64,000 bases of DNA, from contig VZRR01007628.1 in the NCBI GenBank assembly GCA_013398015.1, positions 1 to 64,000 on the forward strand, in the 5' to 3' direction. Made by a program: the position numbers and the translations under genes. This DNA is from Oreocharis arfaki (taxonomy: Eukaryota; Chordata; Aves; Passeriformes; Paramythiidae). The notes beneath the pieces are model-generated. The model searched no databases, had not been told where the DNA came from, and saw only the letters and a list, made by a program, of their open reading frames with translations. How positions within the stretch are numbered: position 1 is the first letter of the stretch; each line of letters opens with the position of its first letter. Shown piece after piece: positions 1-11,637 of this stretch.

Positions 1-251
1 ACTGCCTCCTCTTCTCTGGCTAGGAATTCAAACTGTGCCCCTTCCTTGTTTGGATTTTCTTCTTAAATATGTTTTCACAGAGACGTTATCATCATCCCCA
101 ATGGGCCCAGGCTTGGCCAGCAGCATGTCCATCTTCAGAGCCATCAGGGATTGGCTCTGCCAGTCATGGTGGAAGCTTCCAGCAGCTTCTTACAGAAGCC
201 ACCCCCATGGCCCCCCCGCTACCAAAAACCAGGCCGTGCCAAACCAATACA
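1..251 (-). mobile_element. Endogenous retrovirus LTR, TGTATTGG family, cut by window edge
   Basis: Read on the minus strand, this begins TGTATTGG at 251 and matches the LTR at 10774 base for base over long stretches, including the TATTTAAGAAG core-promoter block. The remaining 3' part of the LTR lies outside the window. I recall this family from songbird genomes, but the assignment is from memory and the retroviral class is not certain. No retroviral gene sequence is seen, so it could be a solo LTR or the end of a provirus. The open frames at 35-265 and 69-260 run antisense through the LTR and are not genes. Confidence 0.8.
62..70 (-). promoter_or_regulatory. TATA-like box of the LTR
   Basis: On the minus strand this reads ATATTTAAG, the same position and sequence as in the plus-strand copy at 10956-10964. 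It would set the U3/R border of the LTR. Activity is inferred only from position and sequence. Confidence 0.4.
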
Positions 252-3200
252 TTGGTGTAAACTGAAGCCATGATAAGAACAAAGTACTGTAGCAGTTAAA
301 ACACCAATTAGCTAGATGGGGTGGGAAAAGTCTTATTGTATTGGGATTTAGGATTGTTTAACTATGAATTAATTCTGGATTCATTTTTAAGTAAACTACT
401 TGATGAATAGTAAGATATGTTCCCATCTGTGCCTCGAAGATACATATATGACTACTCAGTGTAGTCTTCATCTTCCCCTGGCTACTGAAAAATCTATTTG
501 CCTACTCCTCCAAATTTCAAATCCTATTGTGTGACATCTGCGATAGGTGTTTTGGACGCCTCTCTACTTTGGGATGTATGAACTTATGTTGGGACTTCAA
601 CTTTTAAGTCTTTGTTATAGCACATTATTAGTCTTGGGAAGTCTTTGACACTGGATTTTTGGATTGCTGGCCTATAAAGCATTAGCAGTAAAGCTGTAAA
701 GCTCATGAAAATCGGGATTTGGATGCTCTTATTAACTAAGAGTGTATTTCTTGAAAGGTGTTGTTACTGAGAGTTGTGAACGTTTGTGTGATGCTGGTTT
801 ACAGCAGAGCTGGAATGATGTGTCTCCCCGTGTGTTTCTTTTTGGGATGGCTGCCACTATAGCTCTGTGCTGGAGTGAGAATTCCTCTGGACATAGGCCC
901 AGAGGAAAGTCAAAGCACAGGGATTGAATTAAAACCTTTGGATAAGTTGAGATACATGAAGGCACATCAAAGTGAAATAGAAATATACATTTCTAACCTT
1001 TAGTAGAAATATATGTTAAGTGCCTTAAACATTGAAAAGCTGCAGGAAACAGACCTTAAATACAGTTTATCCTGCAGCAGTTTTACCCTTTCACAGAACT
1101 TCTTTACTTTAGACAAAACATAGATGGAATTGTACTGTTCACATTTTTTAGATAGAGTGTTCACATAAACAATAAGAGCTGATAGAAACTGTACATGCAA
1201 ATCTGTGTAATACCTATGTAAGGCTTACCATCATTAGAGTTAGACTAGGATAGGCTGAGAAAAAGAAAACTAGAATCGTGTGTTAACTCTATTGGTCAAT
1301 CAATAAATATAATCTATAGTTCTGTAAGTTTGAATCATCAGAAGAAGAACAGAAGAAGGAAGAAGAAGATTCTGTTTGCCAGCCTGCTGTTGCTTTCATT
1401 ATGTTTCCCTCTCGAACTCTGCCTTCAGAAAACTATGGAACTATGAAATAGAAGACTTTTATAAGGCAGCAGTTTCTCTGCTCTCTCACCCTCAGCTGCT
1501 TAAGGGAGGGTATCCCATCACAAACTTCAACAGCTCTGGGATTTTTCTTACCCTAAAGGTTAGAAAGTACAAAAACGTACCCTGGCTTTGTACAGATTTG
1601 ATCTAAAATTATCCCTTTTTCTAGAAATCTCTAAGCATCATGAGCTATCTATGCTCTGTGGTGTAACAGTTTGATATATGCTCACTTATATGTAAATAGT
1701 AAATAGCATTACTCCTTTGTGTGCTGTAACATTAGATCTACTGCCTTACTTGTTTGTAGTCAGTAGAATCCAACCCCTTGAACAAAATAATTGAGAAGAA
1801 CTCCACTGAAGAATGAAAATAAGGACTGTTCCAAAACAATAAATAGGCCTGAATCCCTTCTTTTAAGACACTACTTCATCTTTTAGTGGATTTTTAATCT
1901 TGCTCTGCTTTCTTACATATACAGCATGTAAAAGAATAACTGGATTTATCTCTTGGACAGTATATTAGGAGCACAATGGAAAGTGTGATACAATGTCACT
2001 CATCACAATTGCATTCTCACATTGATGTGTACCTGGGCCCAAGTAAAATATTGTTCCTCAGTTGATAAACAACTATGTGAAACTGCATATGTTTATCATT
2101 CTTATCTAGGGAAAAAAGTTACCTTAATTCATATATTCATGTAATTTAATTTCCCTTTTTTTAGCATATGCTGGGAATTGCTGTTTGTTCCTGGTATTTC
2201 CTACATAATTTTGAATCAAAATATCATAATGGAGAATCTGTCTGTTATTTCTGTCTTGCAAGTTCAGTATGACCCTTTTCCCCCTTTTAAAAATCTCTAA
2301 TTTAGTAGGAAGCCTTTTCTTTGTGACTGTCAACATGGAGAAAGACAACTCTGGGGTCTGTGGCAGACTGCACAATGAGCTATAAAACTGGCTCAAAGGG
2401 AAGTATTTGCTTCTAGAACACGTTTCTGAGACATTGCCATTAGTAGGATATAAAATTTTCGTGCTACACTGTGTGTTCCACAGTGATTATTACAGCAGTT
2501 GCCATCTTATTCCCTAATTCTAAACTAGTAGAGAAAAACAACTTGAAAATTGTGATTGATAATGCAGCAAATTGAAGGGGAGCATGTCTGCTCTCCTAAT
2601 GTTTCAGTCTTCTGATTTGATTTCTGTAAGAACCTTCTCCGCTAGTGACAGGTAAATCCCCAAACTAATTTACTTACTTTGTCTTCAGCTACATCATTGA
2701 AAACTAATCTTGTTTGGGTTTCATTTTTATTTAGGGTTCCCCCCTCCCCCATGAACTTGTGCTCAAGTAAATATTACATTGGTGGTTTCAATCTTGGCCC
2801 TTCGTAATATTATGCAAGAGAACGGTTTCTTAACAACAACAACAAAAAGTTACCTGTGGGAATTCTACAAGGAAAATATGTTCATTTTACACATTGACAA
2901 TTCAGATCTTAAAAGAAAAAAAGTGTGTGTTTTAATTGTGCTTCGACTTTTTAACTAAACCAATATAGAGTCTCCACTTGCATCCTGCTGCTGAACGGAA
3001 AAGAAAGATGCAAAAACATATATGAAAGGGTGTTATTTCTGAATTTATTCAAACTTTAGAGAAGGAGATAGGAATAAAGTCTTGGATATTTTAGGAAGTT
3101 TGCTTAACTGGTGTGTGTGTTTTTTAAGAGAAGATGGTTCTTTCCTTTTTGTTTTCCTGGGCAACTGCTCTTGCACAAAGGAAGAACTTACCTAATGTTC

Positions 3201-4470
3201 AGGATGCTTTTATGGCAAGTATTTGAATTTTATGGAAAGAGAGACATTGGATAAAATTTGGCTCAGCATCTGAACTTAGAGCTGTTTTATTTGGATGTGG
3301 CTTAAGACTTTTTGAAAATCGCCTGCTAGTTCACAAATGCTTCTCTCTGAAGTCCCAGCTGTCAGTCCAATCCATATCCTTATCTTTATTTATAAACTAG
3401 AACTATTTTTGCACGAAGATTCCATGGGCATGAGATGTCTCTAATCATATAATTACACTGAGATGTACGTTCGTGTTTCAAGTTTAATACCAAGGACTAG
3501 TAAAAGAGCAGACATTTTTATTCAAATCAAATCTTTATGTATAGGCCTGTTTAGTGTTCTAAAAGCTCTTCCGAAGAAATTTTAAAATTTCTCAAGTAGA
3601 TTTTTAGATTAGCTTTTCTTTTATAGGCTACAGATGTATAAGTAAAAGGATGTGCTTGCGTGCAGAGGCAAAGCACTGATGGCATCTTAGGACTGTTATC
3701 AATTTGAGAACAACTATTAGTTCTGCCCTCTTGTCTTCTAAAGTTATTCCATGCATGTCTTATACAGATCTTTCCATGTATTTGTCCACTTATCTGTGTC
3801 TCTGGACTTGATAACAGTTGCTTAAACCACAGAATTTTAATTAGTTGTGGGAAAAGAAACAAACATTTTTGTATCAGTTATCTCAGTTTCAGCAGTGGAA
3901 TCTGAGATGTGAAATTTGCATCAGGGTCATCTGTGACAGAATTCAGAAAGGATGGTAATGTATCACAATGTTAAACACAGAGGAGCAGGATAAGGGGGTA
4001 AAGACAATCCATGTGTCTAGGGATTTTAGTAAAATGAGATAATGGCTTCTCCATGAAGAAATTTTTGAATCAAAAATGTTTCTATTAACTTGAAAGCTAC
4101 CGAGTAACTTAACCTGCCTTTGCAGCACTTTGCACATGACTCTAGCTCATCTCTTAGCAGTAGCATCCAGCTATTTCTTGAGAAAATAGGTGACCTGAGC
4201 AGTGACTACACTGGGACTCTGGCAACAGTTCAGTCTACCAGCTGAGCCTCAAGACCTAGGAGGAGAATGAAGAGGGAAATTATTTTGTACTGAAGGCACA
4301 TGCTTCAGCGTGTGAAATACTGTATTTTAACATGCAAATGTAAACTTTGGACAGAGATGAATTCTTTAAAACCATGTATTTGAGATGGAGGCTTGGGGGA
4401 CACGACTGAATGGGCATAAATAGAAATAAGAGCAGTTCAGACTGCTCAAAAAGTTCACCACAAGGGAAGC
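252..4470. other. AT-rich unique sequence, no gene seen
   Basis: This 4.2 kb stretch carries no recognised transposable element and no convincing exon. It holds a short GAA-rich purine run near 1337-1370, an AAC run near 2834-2847 and a short TG run near 3109-3120. Open frames are all below 105 codons and resemble no known protein. Confidence 0.6.
1337..1370 (+). repeat. GAA-rich purine tract
   Basis: An imperfect run of GAA and GAAG units, almost wholly purine on the plus strand. It is too short to be a classical triplex-forming expansion. It may also act as a splicing-enhancer-like motif, but no exon is apparent here. Confidence 0.6.
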
Positions 4471-4658
4471 TAAGCATTGGAGCAGGCTACCCACAGAGGT
4501 GGTGCCTTCTCCATCCCCGGAATTCCTCATGGCCTCGCTGGATAAAGCCCTGAGCAGCCTCGTCCGATCTTACAGCTGTCCCTGTTGTGCTCTGGAGGTT
4601 GGGTTGTGGGGCCTCCTGAGGTCCCTTCTGCCCCAAGTTGTTCTGTGATTCTGTCACA
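4471..4658 (+). mobile_element. CR1 LINE 3' fragment
   Basis: This matches the 3' end of bird CR1 elements in the plus orientation. It has the block for a single item followed by 'remaining GCAGGCT(A/G)CCCA(C/G)AGAGGTGGT', then 'TCTCCATCC', then the GAGGTCCCTTC block, and it closes with TTCTGTGATTCTGT, the CR1 terminal microsatellite. It is diverged and heavily 5'-truncated, as is normal for CR1. Open frames on the minus strand at 4487-4907 are antisense to it. Confidence 0.85.
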
Positions 4659-7600
4659 GAACCCTGCAGAGCAGCCAGCCTGGCTCCGTGCACCAGCACA
4701 CACTTCCTCACTTTGGAATTCTGCGGTGCTTTTGACACATGTCTGATTCTCCTTGGGAGGAATCTTTGATACATCATGGCCATGACTATCTGTGCATGCC
4801 CTTAAAGGAAACAAACCCAGTTTCTGGGGAAATGAGCACTTCCCAGTTGAGGGTGTGCATTTCAGATGGTCAATAACTGGGTCTTCCAGGGCCTTTGGCC
4901 TGGCCATGAATTTAACACCAAAGGCTGCAAAGACACTGGAACAGACTTGTCTCTGGGTTTCTCAGTCCCTATGGATTGATTTTCAAAACCTGTGGATGGA
5001 TTACTGAAAGCCTCTAGGTGCTGTTGAACTCTAGGAGGAGTTTTACCAGAGAATACTTTCTCGATCAATCTTCCAACCTGTACTCTGAGTTTAAAGCATT
5101 AAAGAATGTAAAATTGAATTAAGTTGGCGTTTTTTTCCCATGTCAGTAAAGCTTTTTACCTTTGAGAACTTCCTTAGTCTTTTGCAGATGTCATATGCTT
5201 GTCTCATGTGACGATTGCATAATTTTCCTCTTCAATACTGTTTCCATTACATGGCATGACTTTTATTTTATCAGTATTTTATCAGTACTAAATGTCTGTA
5301 CAGTGTATTTCAGGTAAATGCATCACAGCCCATAATCAGGCCTCAAAGATTTTCCAGAATATCTGAAGGGAGAGGTATGATCAAGCTTTCAAATACCACA
5401 GTCACTTAGAGCTTGATCTCTCGAAGTACTTGTAAGCATTTTTTTTAACAGTATCCTTTTCCATCTCCTTTCATATAAGAAAGATCTTATTCCTGCTATC
5501 ACACTATCACACACTCAAAAACCCACACCTCTGTTTAGTATCTGTAGGTAATGGAATTGCATTATTTCCTTTGAAACCACATATGGGCTTAGGCTGCAGC
5601 CCTTGAAAGAATTCCTGATGGCACCATAATTTTGTGTGTCAGAGGCAGTTACTGCTGCTGGTAGGCTCTGTGCTGATCTTTGGAGAAAAAAAAAAATATT
5701 GAAGGATAAATCCAATGGAAAGCTCAGACAACAGATTCATTTGAAAGATTCACAGGTCTTAATTTTGTCAGTTTTCACTTCCTTTGTTTTTTTTTTTAAT
5801 AATTTTTTTTAAAGTGAATGTCTGGCTTCCAGAAAAAAATTATTTAAAAGTTTAGTGGGCCATCCAATCACCTCAAATCTGGTACCAGTTCTCCTTGTGA
5901 CTCCATAATGATTCAGAAAATTTATGGTCATTCTTTTTGAACTTTTTCTGATCTCAGTGGTAATGCTGACAAAATTTAAAAGGCTGTGCTTTGGACAAAG
6001 AAAACATTTTTAGCGATCTCATCAGATTGGTTTCATTGTGGGAAAGATGTATTAATTAGAAATAGATTCCATTAGGGAAAGTAAGATCAAAGCCTACACC
6101 CTTTATGCAAGTTCTGACTGATACTCTTCTGCCCAATGCTCTGATAATCATCCCTTCTCCGTGAACAACAATACAATGATTTTTAGACTTTGGATCAGGT
6201 TATATACAAGCTGTTCTGCCCTCACTAACTGTTTTTAATTTATCTGGTGGGTTTGTAGTTTTGTAATTAAATGTTGCATTTTGCTGTAGGGTGCTTTTGT
6301 GCAGCTACTGTTGTGCTGAAGTGCCTTCAAATCCCCTTTAAGGTATGCAGCTACCAAACAAATAGAGCAGAAGCATGTGGGTCCTCCCTGTGGTACATCA
6401 GGAGCGTATACAAGAGTAACATATTAAAGAGCTTTTTGTTTCTGTATTCCTTGAGCATTTGCACAAGGTGGAGAAAGGTATCCTAGAGCCCACCTAGGCT
6501 CTGCTTTAAAGGTGGCATTTTGGATTATTTATATAGGGGATTAGCTTCTTGTGTATATATATGTATATATGAATACATAAATGTGTAAAATATAATTAGT
6601 AATAGGTATATAATTAGGAAATAATAAGTGCAAAGTATATTCCCATATGATTGTAATTCTTCTTTTACCTTCTGATTTTTTGTACTTCTGATTTGGAGGG
6701 AGTGATACCATTTTCTTCTCCATCAGATGTGGAAAGCAGAATTTTTGCTGTATAACGTGGTACAATATGCAGCAACTCTGCACTCAGGGAGCTGGGAGCC
6801 TCAGCTATTCTGTGCAGCAGATCCCACCTGTTTCACCTTTGCTTCATTGAAATAATTATTTTATTATTATGATTGGACCCCATTCTCAAATGAATCGATG
6901 CTATAGAATACATGATATATCAGGCTTCCTTTGGGAAAAAACCAGCATATCTCATTTTCATGTGAGATTTTCCTCTGATCTGTTCCTCCGATCTCTGACG
7001 GATCAGCAGAGGTGTCCCATAGGTGAATTTCCTGGGGATTGATGAAGGGATATGGAGAAATGTCTTGACTGTGATTGTATTTCTACAGCATTTCCCAGCC
7101 ATTGCTGCAGGAAAAAAGCTGTTAATTTCATTTTTCCCTGGAGTTCCTTGAGAGAGGAAAGTGACTGTAAGGCTGGCTGTGTGGCTTTGGAGGTGGCATT
7201 TGAGAAATAAGTCAGCATAGTCTTGGGGTGGCACAACATGTTTTTCTCAGAATATGGATGACAGTGTCCAAAACTTAAACAAGATTTCAGAAAAAACATG
7301 TCTACTTATTTTCAAACTCCGTTAGAAGGTGACAGATTGAGTGTAATGGGATGAAGCTGAGGAGAAGAGATTATATTAAATGTCAGAAATAAACCTCTGT
7401 TCTATTTTGGAGTAGTTTCCCGTGGGAAGTGTGGGATGCTTCATATCTTTGAAGTTGTGTTTAAAATGAGACAGGGCTAGAAAACACAGCACAGTACAGT
7501 AAATGAGTAATGCATCCTGCCCTAGGCGAGAGAAGGAAAACAGGCCGGCTTGGTGCCTTCCAAACCTGATTTCTCACATTTTATAAAATGAATTAAACAG

Positions 7601-9516
7601 TTTTTCAGGAATAAAAATACTTTATTTGGAAATACATTCTGCACCTACTCACAGAATGTGTTTTGAAGTTTTCTTCTTTGCAGCTGTAATTTAGTCTTAT
7701 CAGCCATTCCATAAAATCCAAACGTCATTAAATGTTGTTATAGTGTCACTTGGAAGATTATCCAGCAAACGAGATTTTATCTGTGGCAAATCTGATTTTT
7801 AGTTTTTGGAAGATACGGAAAAAATTTGCATCAGGCATTCTTTTTGTTTACAGTCCCAGCTGAGTCACCAGGAGCTGGCAGCTGCTGCCGGTGGGATGTC
7901 GGCTCACAAATATGAATTGTCTGGTCAGTCATGGCAAATCTCCTCTGCCTGTTTGAGAGCCCTGGGCACAGACTTTGCTGCTGTCTTTCTGTGGTTGTGT
8001 TTCTGCCCTTATACAAACCCTCGACTGCTTTGCTGTAGCTCTGTGACTGCCCACCCACATCTTAGAGCTTTGGGTAGGATTGGAGATTTTAGAATTGCTA
8101 CATTGCTTAAAAAATTTCAGGTTTAAAATATCAGGAATATATACTCTTGAATGGTATAATCTTAGCTTGATTGCATCAGGCAGAGCAGGTTAGACTTGAC
8201 CCATGGGAATCTTTTTGGTTCTGTCCAGAACTACTACCATGCTACTTCGCAGCACTTTATAGCACCCTCTTTTTTGGTGCCTTCCTGTTTATTTTCTGTC
8301 CTTCACCTCGAGGGCAGGTGTTTTTCAAAGCATATTAACTTCGTTAAGATCTACATGCAAATGTAAAATGTTATTTGGACTTCATGCTCACTCTTTCTAG
8401 ACTTCCTAATCACACGAGGCAATCAAAATGAGTGAAGGCAGAGGCTTTAATCAATACTTATTTGGGCAATAAAAATGTATTGCATCAAACCTATTAAAGA
8501 TAAATAGTAAAGGTGAGCTGGCTGAATCTGACATCAATAAAATTAGCTTAGTCTAACCCAGGAAAGCAATCAGTAGAGAAACAGCACTTCACAAAAATGT
8601 AAATGGGCAGTAGAATTAAACACAATTTGGCCCCTGATTGAGCCGGACTTCCTGTTATGTTCCTGGCTTTTACTTTAGCCTTATTTTAATAGTTTGTATC
8701 CAGAACTTCTGGGGTTCATTTTGCTAGGTGAATGCAATTGTGGCTCAGTGTGTTTTCTCAAAGATTCCATGAAATAAACTTTTCCAGTTTTTATCTGCTT
8801 TCCAAACACCCAAAATAGAGCGGTTGTGTGACTATGCCCTGGTTTTGTGGCGATAGGTATTGGATGATTTTTTTTTTTTGACACCTCCCACTAACATAGA
8901 ACAATAGATGACTTCAAGGCTGATAGAACTTAGACAGCAAACACCCCAGCACAGTGTGTTTCTGGGATAATAGAAAGGCCAGTGACTCTCACACCCCAAC
9001 ATGTCACACCCTGCTCTTCACACCACAGGGGGCCGGACCCTGATGATGGTGCAGAGAACAGCTGCAAAAAAATGAATGGAGAGGTGAGGTGTCCGACTGG
9101 CAAAGGTGCATCTTGCTGTAATGTCACCTTTTCTTGTAGCTGTGGTTGACTGTGATTGAAAAGGCAGTAAAAAATGTTTTGTTTGCAAGGTGGTATTTTT
9201 TGTTATATTTGTCAAATGGCACACAGTAAGATGTTCATATTTCACTCAGAACCAGTAGTTAGTGTGAGGGACTGAGGGTATGTAAATGAATTGACCTTTG
9301 TTATATGGTGTATGTATACTTTCTGTGATGTGCTAATGATATGTTTGTGTATCATTGAAGACAAAAAAAAGATGTCTTAATATAATTAATGTGCAAAATA
9401 CCCATTTCAGAAATCACTGCACATATTATGGCTCTTGCTTGGAGGGTTAATTTATATACCCTGTACAAAACACCAGCAAGCACATGTAAAACTTCTAATC
9501 AGAATTAATTCAAGAT
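4659..9516. other. Unique sequence between CR1 copies, no gene seen
   Basis: This block holds T-rich runs near 5787-5812, an AT-rich TATA microsatellite near 6553-6610 and a T run at about 8869-8879. A possible splice acceptor with a good pyrimidine tract ends at about 7851 and is followed by an open frame to 8126, but no protein match and no clear donor support it. Otherwise I see nothing here. Confidence 0.5.
6549..6612. repeat. Degenerate TA/TATG microsatellite
   Basis: Runs of TATATATATG and related AT steps followed by more TA-rich sequence. It is low-complexity DNA. The 80-codon minus-strand frame at 6541-6783 arises from it and is not a gene. Confidence 0.7.
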
Positions 9517-9991
9517 CTTGAATGCTGTGTTCAGTTTAGGGCCCCTCATTACGAGGAAGACATGGAGGTGTCGGAGCATGTCCAGAGAGAGGCAATAGAG
9601 CTGCTGCAGGGTCTGGAGCACATGAGGAGCAGTTGGAGGTGTTCAGCCTGGAGAAAAGGAGGCTCAGGGGTCCCTTTATCCCTCTCCACAACTGCCTGAA
9701 AGGAGGCTGTAGCCAGGTGGGGGTCGGCCTCTTCTCACAGGAAACAAGGAACAGGACAAGAGGAAACAGCCTCAAATGGGGAGGTTTAGATGGAATATTA
9801 AGAAATGCTTCTTCACTGAAAAGTTTGCCAAGCACTGGAACTCTTCTGCCCAGGGAAGTGATTGTCACCATCCCTGGACATATTTAAAAGACGTACAGAT
9901 GTGGCCCTTGGCTTCACAGTTTAGTGGTGGACTTGGCAGTGTTGGGCTCAGAGTTGAACTCAATGGTCTTAAAGATCCTTTCCAGACTTTT
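9517..9991 (+). mobile_element. CR1 LINE 3' fragment, 475 bases
   Basis: This is a plus-strand CR1 tail covering the C-terminal end of the reverse-transcriptase ORF and the 3' untranslated region. Recognisable blocks in order are GTTCAG...GGGCCCCTCA, GGAGAAAAGGAGGCTCAGGGG, CTGAAAGGAGGCTGTAGCCAGGTGGG, the TTCTTCACTGAAAAGTTTGCCAAG block, the CATCCCTGGACAT block and the final AAAGATCCTTTCCAGAC. The frames are broken. The 111-codon minus-strand frame at 9536-9871 is antisense to it. Confidence 0.93.
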
Positions 9992-10773
9992 AGGTTTTTG
10001 TCTTTGCCTTGGGTTATGGAGGCTTGGAACATACTGTTTTTTAAATTAAAAAAATAAAATAAAATTCAATACCTCCTTTTTACATTATAAAAGTTACCAG
10101 GCATATCTGAAAATATGATTAAATTCCTCTTCTGAGGGCATTTAATCTTTTGGGCCACTGACATTGTAAAATCTTGATGTTCTTTGAGCCAGCAGATCCA
10201 GATATTTTTCCTGGATTGTTGATTTTGTAAAGATTTTTTTTTCCTTTAATGTTTTTTCTTTGTCTGAGGACCATACTGTCAGACAGGCAAAAGATGAACC
10301 AGGCAAAACCCTCTGAACTTAATAGTATTAGAATTAGATAAGTCTATGGGATATTGTCTTTCATGCTGTTTTCTGAAGGCTCAGACATTCTAATTTATCT
10401 CTCTGAACTCTGTCCTGTTTCTTTATGAACCCATGCTGCAATATTGAATTGATGGAAGACTCGTGAATTTGTTTCAGTAAAGAAAGTAATTAAAGAAATT
10501 AAAACTAAGAGGGAAAAGTTAAAATTGGATAAATTAATGACATTTTCTGAGTGCGTGAACATACTGCAAAAAATCCTTTTCATACATAGAATGGAAAGAG
10601 CGGGGGTTAATTTTGCCAAGCTGTGGCTTAATGTAGAATTTTCTATTACATTTTATCCGATGTTCTGTTTTCTAACAGTTTTCTGTGACCTTCCAGGAAA
10701 ATATTGCCTGGCAGGAGTGTTTAGACAAACCTTGGTCTGGCCAAATAATAAAATAATAACTAATAACATAATC
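9992..10773. other. AT-rich spacer
   Basis: An A-rich patch (about 10040-10066) follows the CR1 tail, then unique AT-rich sequence runs up to the LTR. Nothing coding is recognised. Confidence 0.6.
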
Positions 10774-10955
10774 TGTATTGGTTTTGCACGGCCTGGGTGT
10801 TGGTAGCAGAGGGGGCCACAGAGGGGGCTCCTGTGAGAAGCTCCTGGAAGTTTCTGCCATGTCTGCCAGAGCCAATCTCTGATGGCTCTGAAGATGGATG
10901 TGCTGCTGGCCAGAACCGGGCCAGTGAGAGAGCTTGGTAACACCTGGGTGATGAC

Positions 10956-10964
10956 ATATTTAAG
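10956..10964 (+). promoter_or_regulatory. TATA-like box of the LTR
   Basis: ATATTTAAG lies about 180 bases into the LTR and is shared with the other copy. Its position suits the U3 promoter. Function is inferred. Confidence 0.4.
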
Positions 10965-10977
10965 AAGAAAATCCAAA

Positions 10978-11376
10978 NNNNNNNNNNNNNNNNNNNNNNN
11001 NNNNNNNNNNNNNNNNNNNNNNNNNNNNNNNNNNNNNNNNNNNNNNNNNNNNNNNNNNNNNNNNNNNNNNNNNNNNNNNNNNNNNNNNNNNNNNNNNNNN
11101 NNNNNNNNNNNNNNNNNNNNNNNNNNNNNNNNNNNNNNNNNNNNNNNNNNNNNNNNNNNNNNNNNNNNNNNNNNNNNNNNNNNNNNNNNNNNNNNNNNNN
11201 NNNNNNNNNNNNNNNNNNNNNNNNNNNNNNNNNNNNNNNNNNNNNNNNNNNNNNNNNNNNNNNNNNNNNNNNNNNNNNNNNNNNNNNNNNNNNNNNNNNN
11301 NNNNNNNNNNNNNNNNNNNNNNNNNNNNNNNNNNNNNNNNNNNNNNNNNNNNNNNNNNNNNNNNNNNNNNNNNNNN
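10978..11376. other. Assembly gap (399 N)
   Basis: A run of 399 N falls wholly inside the LTR, straight after the TTAAGAAGAAAATCCAAA block. The other LTR copy shows that the sequence continuing past this point begins CAAGGAAGGGG. A 193-codon open frame that crosses the gap is meaningless. Confidence 0.99.
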
Positions 11377-11447
11377 GAGGGGGCGGGAGAGAAGGTGTTT
11401 TTACGGGCTTCTTTTGCTTCTCATTACCCTCCTCTGATTCTGTTAGT

Positions 11448-11453
11448 AATAAA
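11448..11453 (+). terminator. LTR polyadenylation signal AATAAA
   Basis: AATAAA lies about 190 bases before the 3' end of the LTR and is followed by T/G-rich sequence (GTTGAGCCTGTTTTG), the expected layout of an R/U5 polyadenylation site. Confidence 0.5.
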
Positions 11454-11637
11454 TTTCACTTAGCAATCAAGGTTGAGCCTGTTTTGCCCTTGAAATATTT
11501 CTCCCGCTCTCCTTATCTCACTCATGAAGCATCTGTTAACCCTTTTTTCCTATTTTCCCTCCTTTTGCCCAGCTGTGGCAGGGGAGGGTGAGCGAGCGAC
11601 TCTGGTGGGTGCCTGGCACTGGGCCAGTGTCAAACCA

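Larger units (their letters stand above)
10774..11637 (+). mobile_element. Endogenous retrovirus LTR (TGTATTGG family) interrupted by gap
   Basis: The 5' part (10774-10977) begins TGTATTGG and matches the minus-strand copy at 1-251. The 3' part (11377-11637) carries an AATAAA signal at 11448-11453, followed by GTTGAGCCTGTTTTGCCCTTG and a CCTGGCACTGGGCCAGTGTCAAACCA end, as in songbird LTRs of this kind. The middle is N. No clear target-site duplication is visible (flanks ATAATC and TGATAT). No primer-binding site or gag-like sequence follows, so it is probably a solo LTR. Confidence 0.82.

Noticed and set aside
4487..4907. Minus-strand frames of 98 and 126 codons
   Set aside because: They run antisense through the CR1 fragment and adjoining sequence.
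6290..6342. Possible 53-base plus-strand exon (acceptor TTTGCTGTAG, donor AAG/GTATGC)
   Set aside because: The donor and pyrimidine tract are only moderate and there is no partner exon.
10882..11463. 193-codon plus-strand open frame
   Set aside because: Most of it is N, and the ends are LTR sequence.
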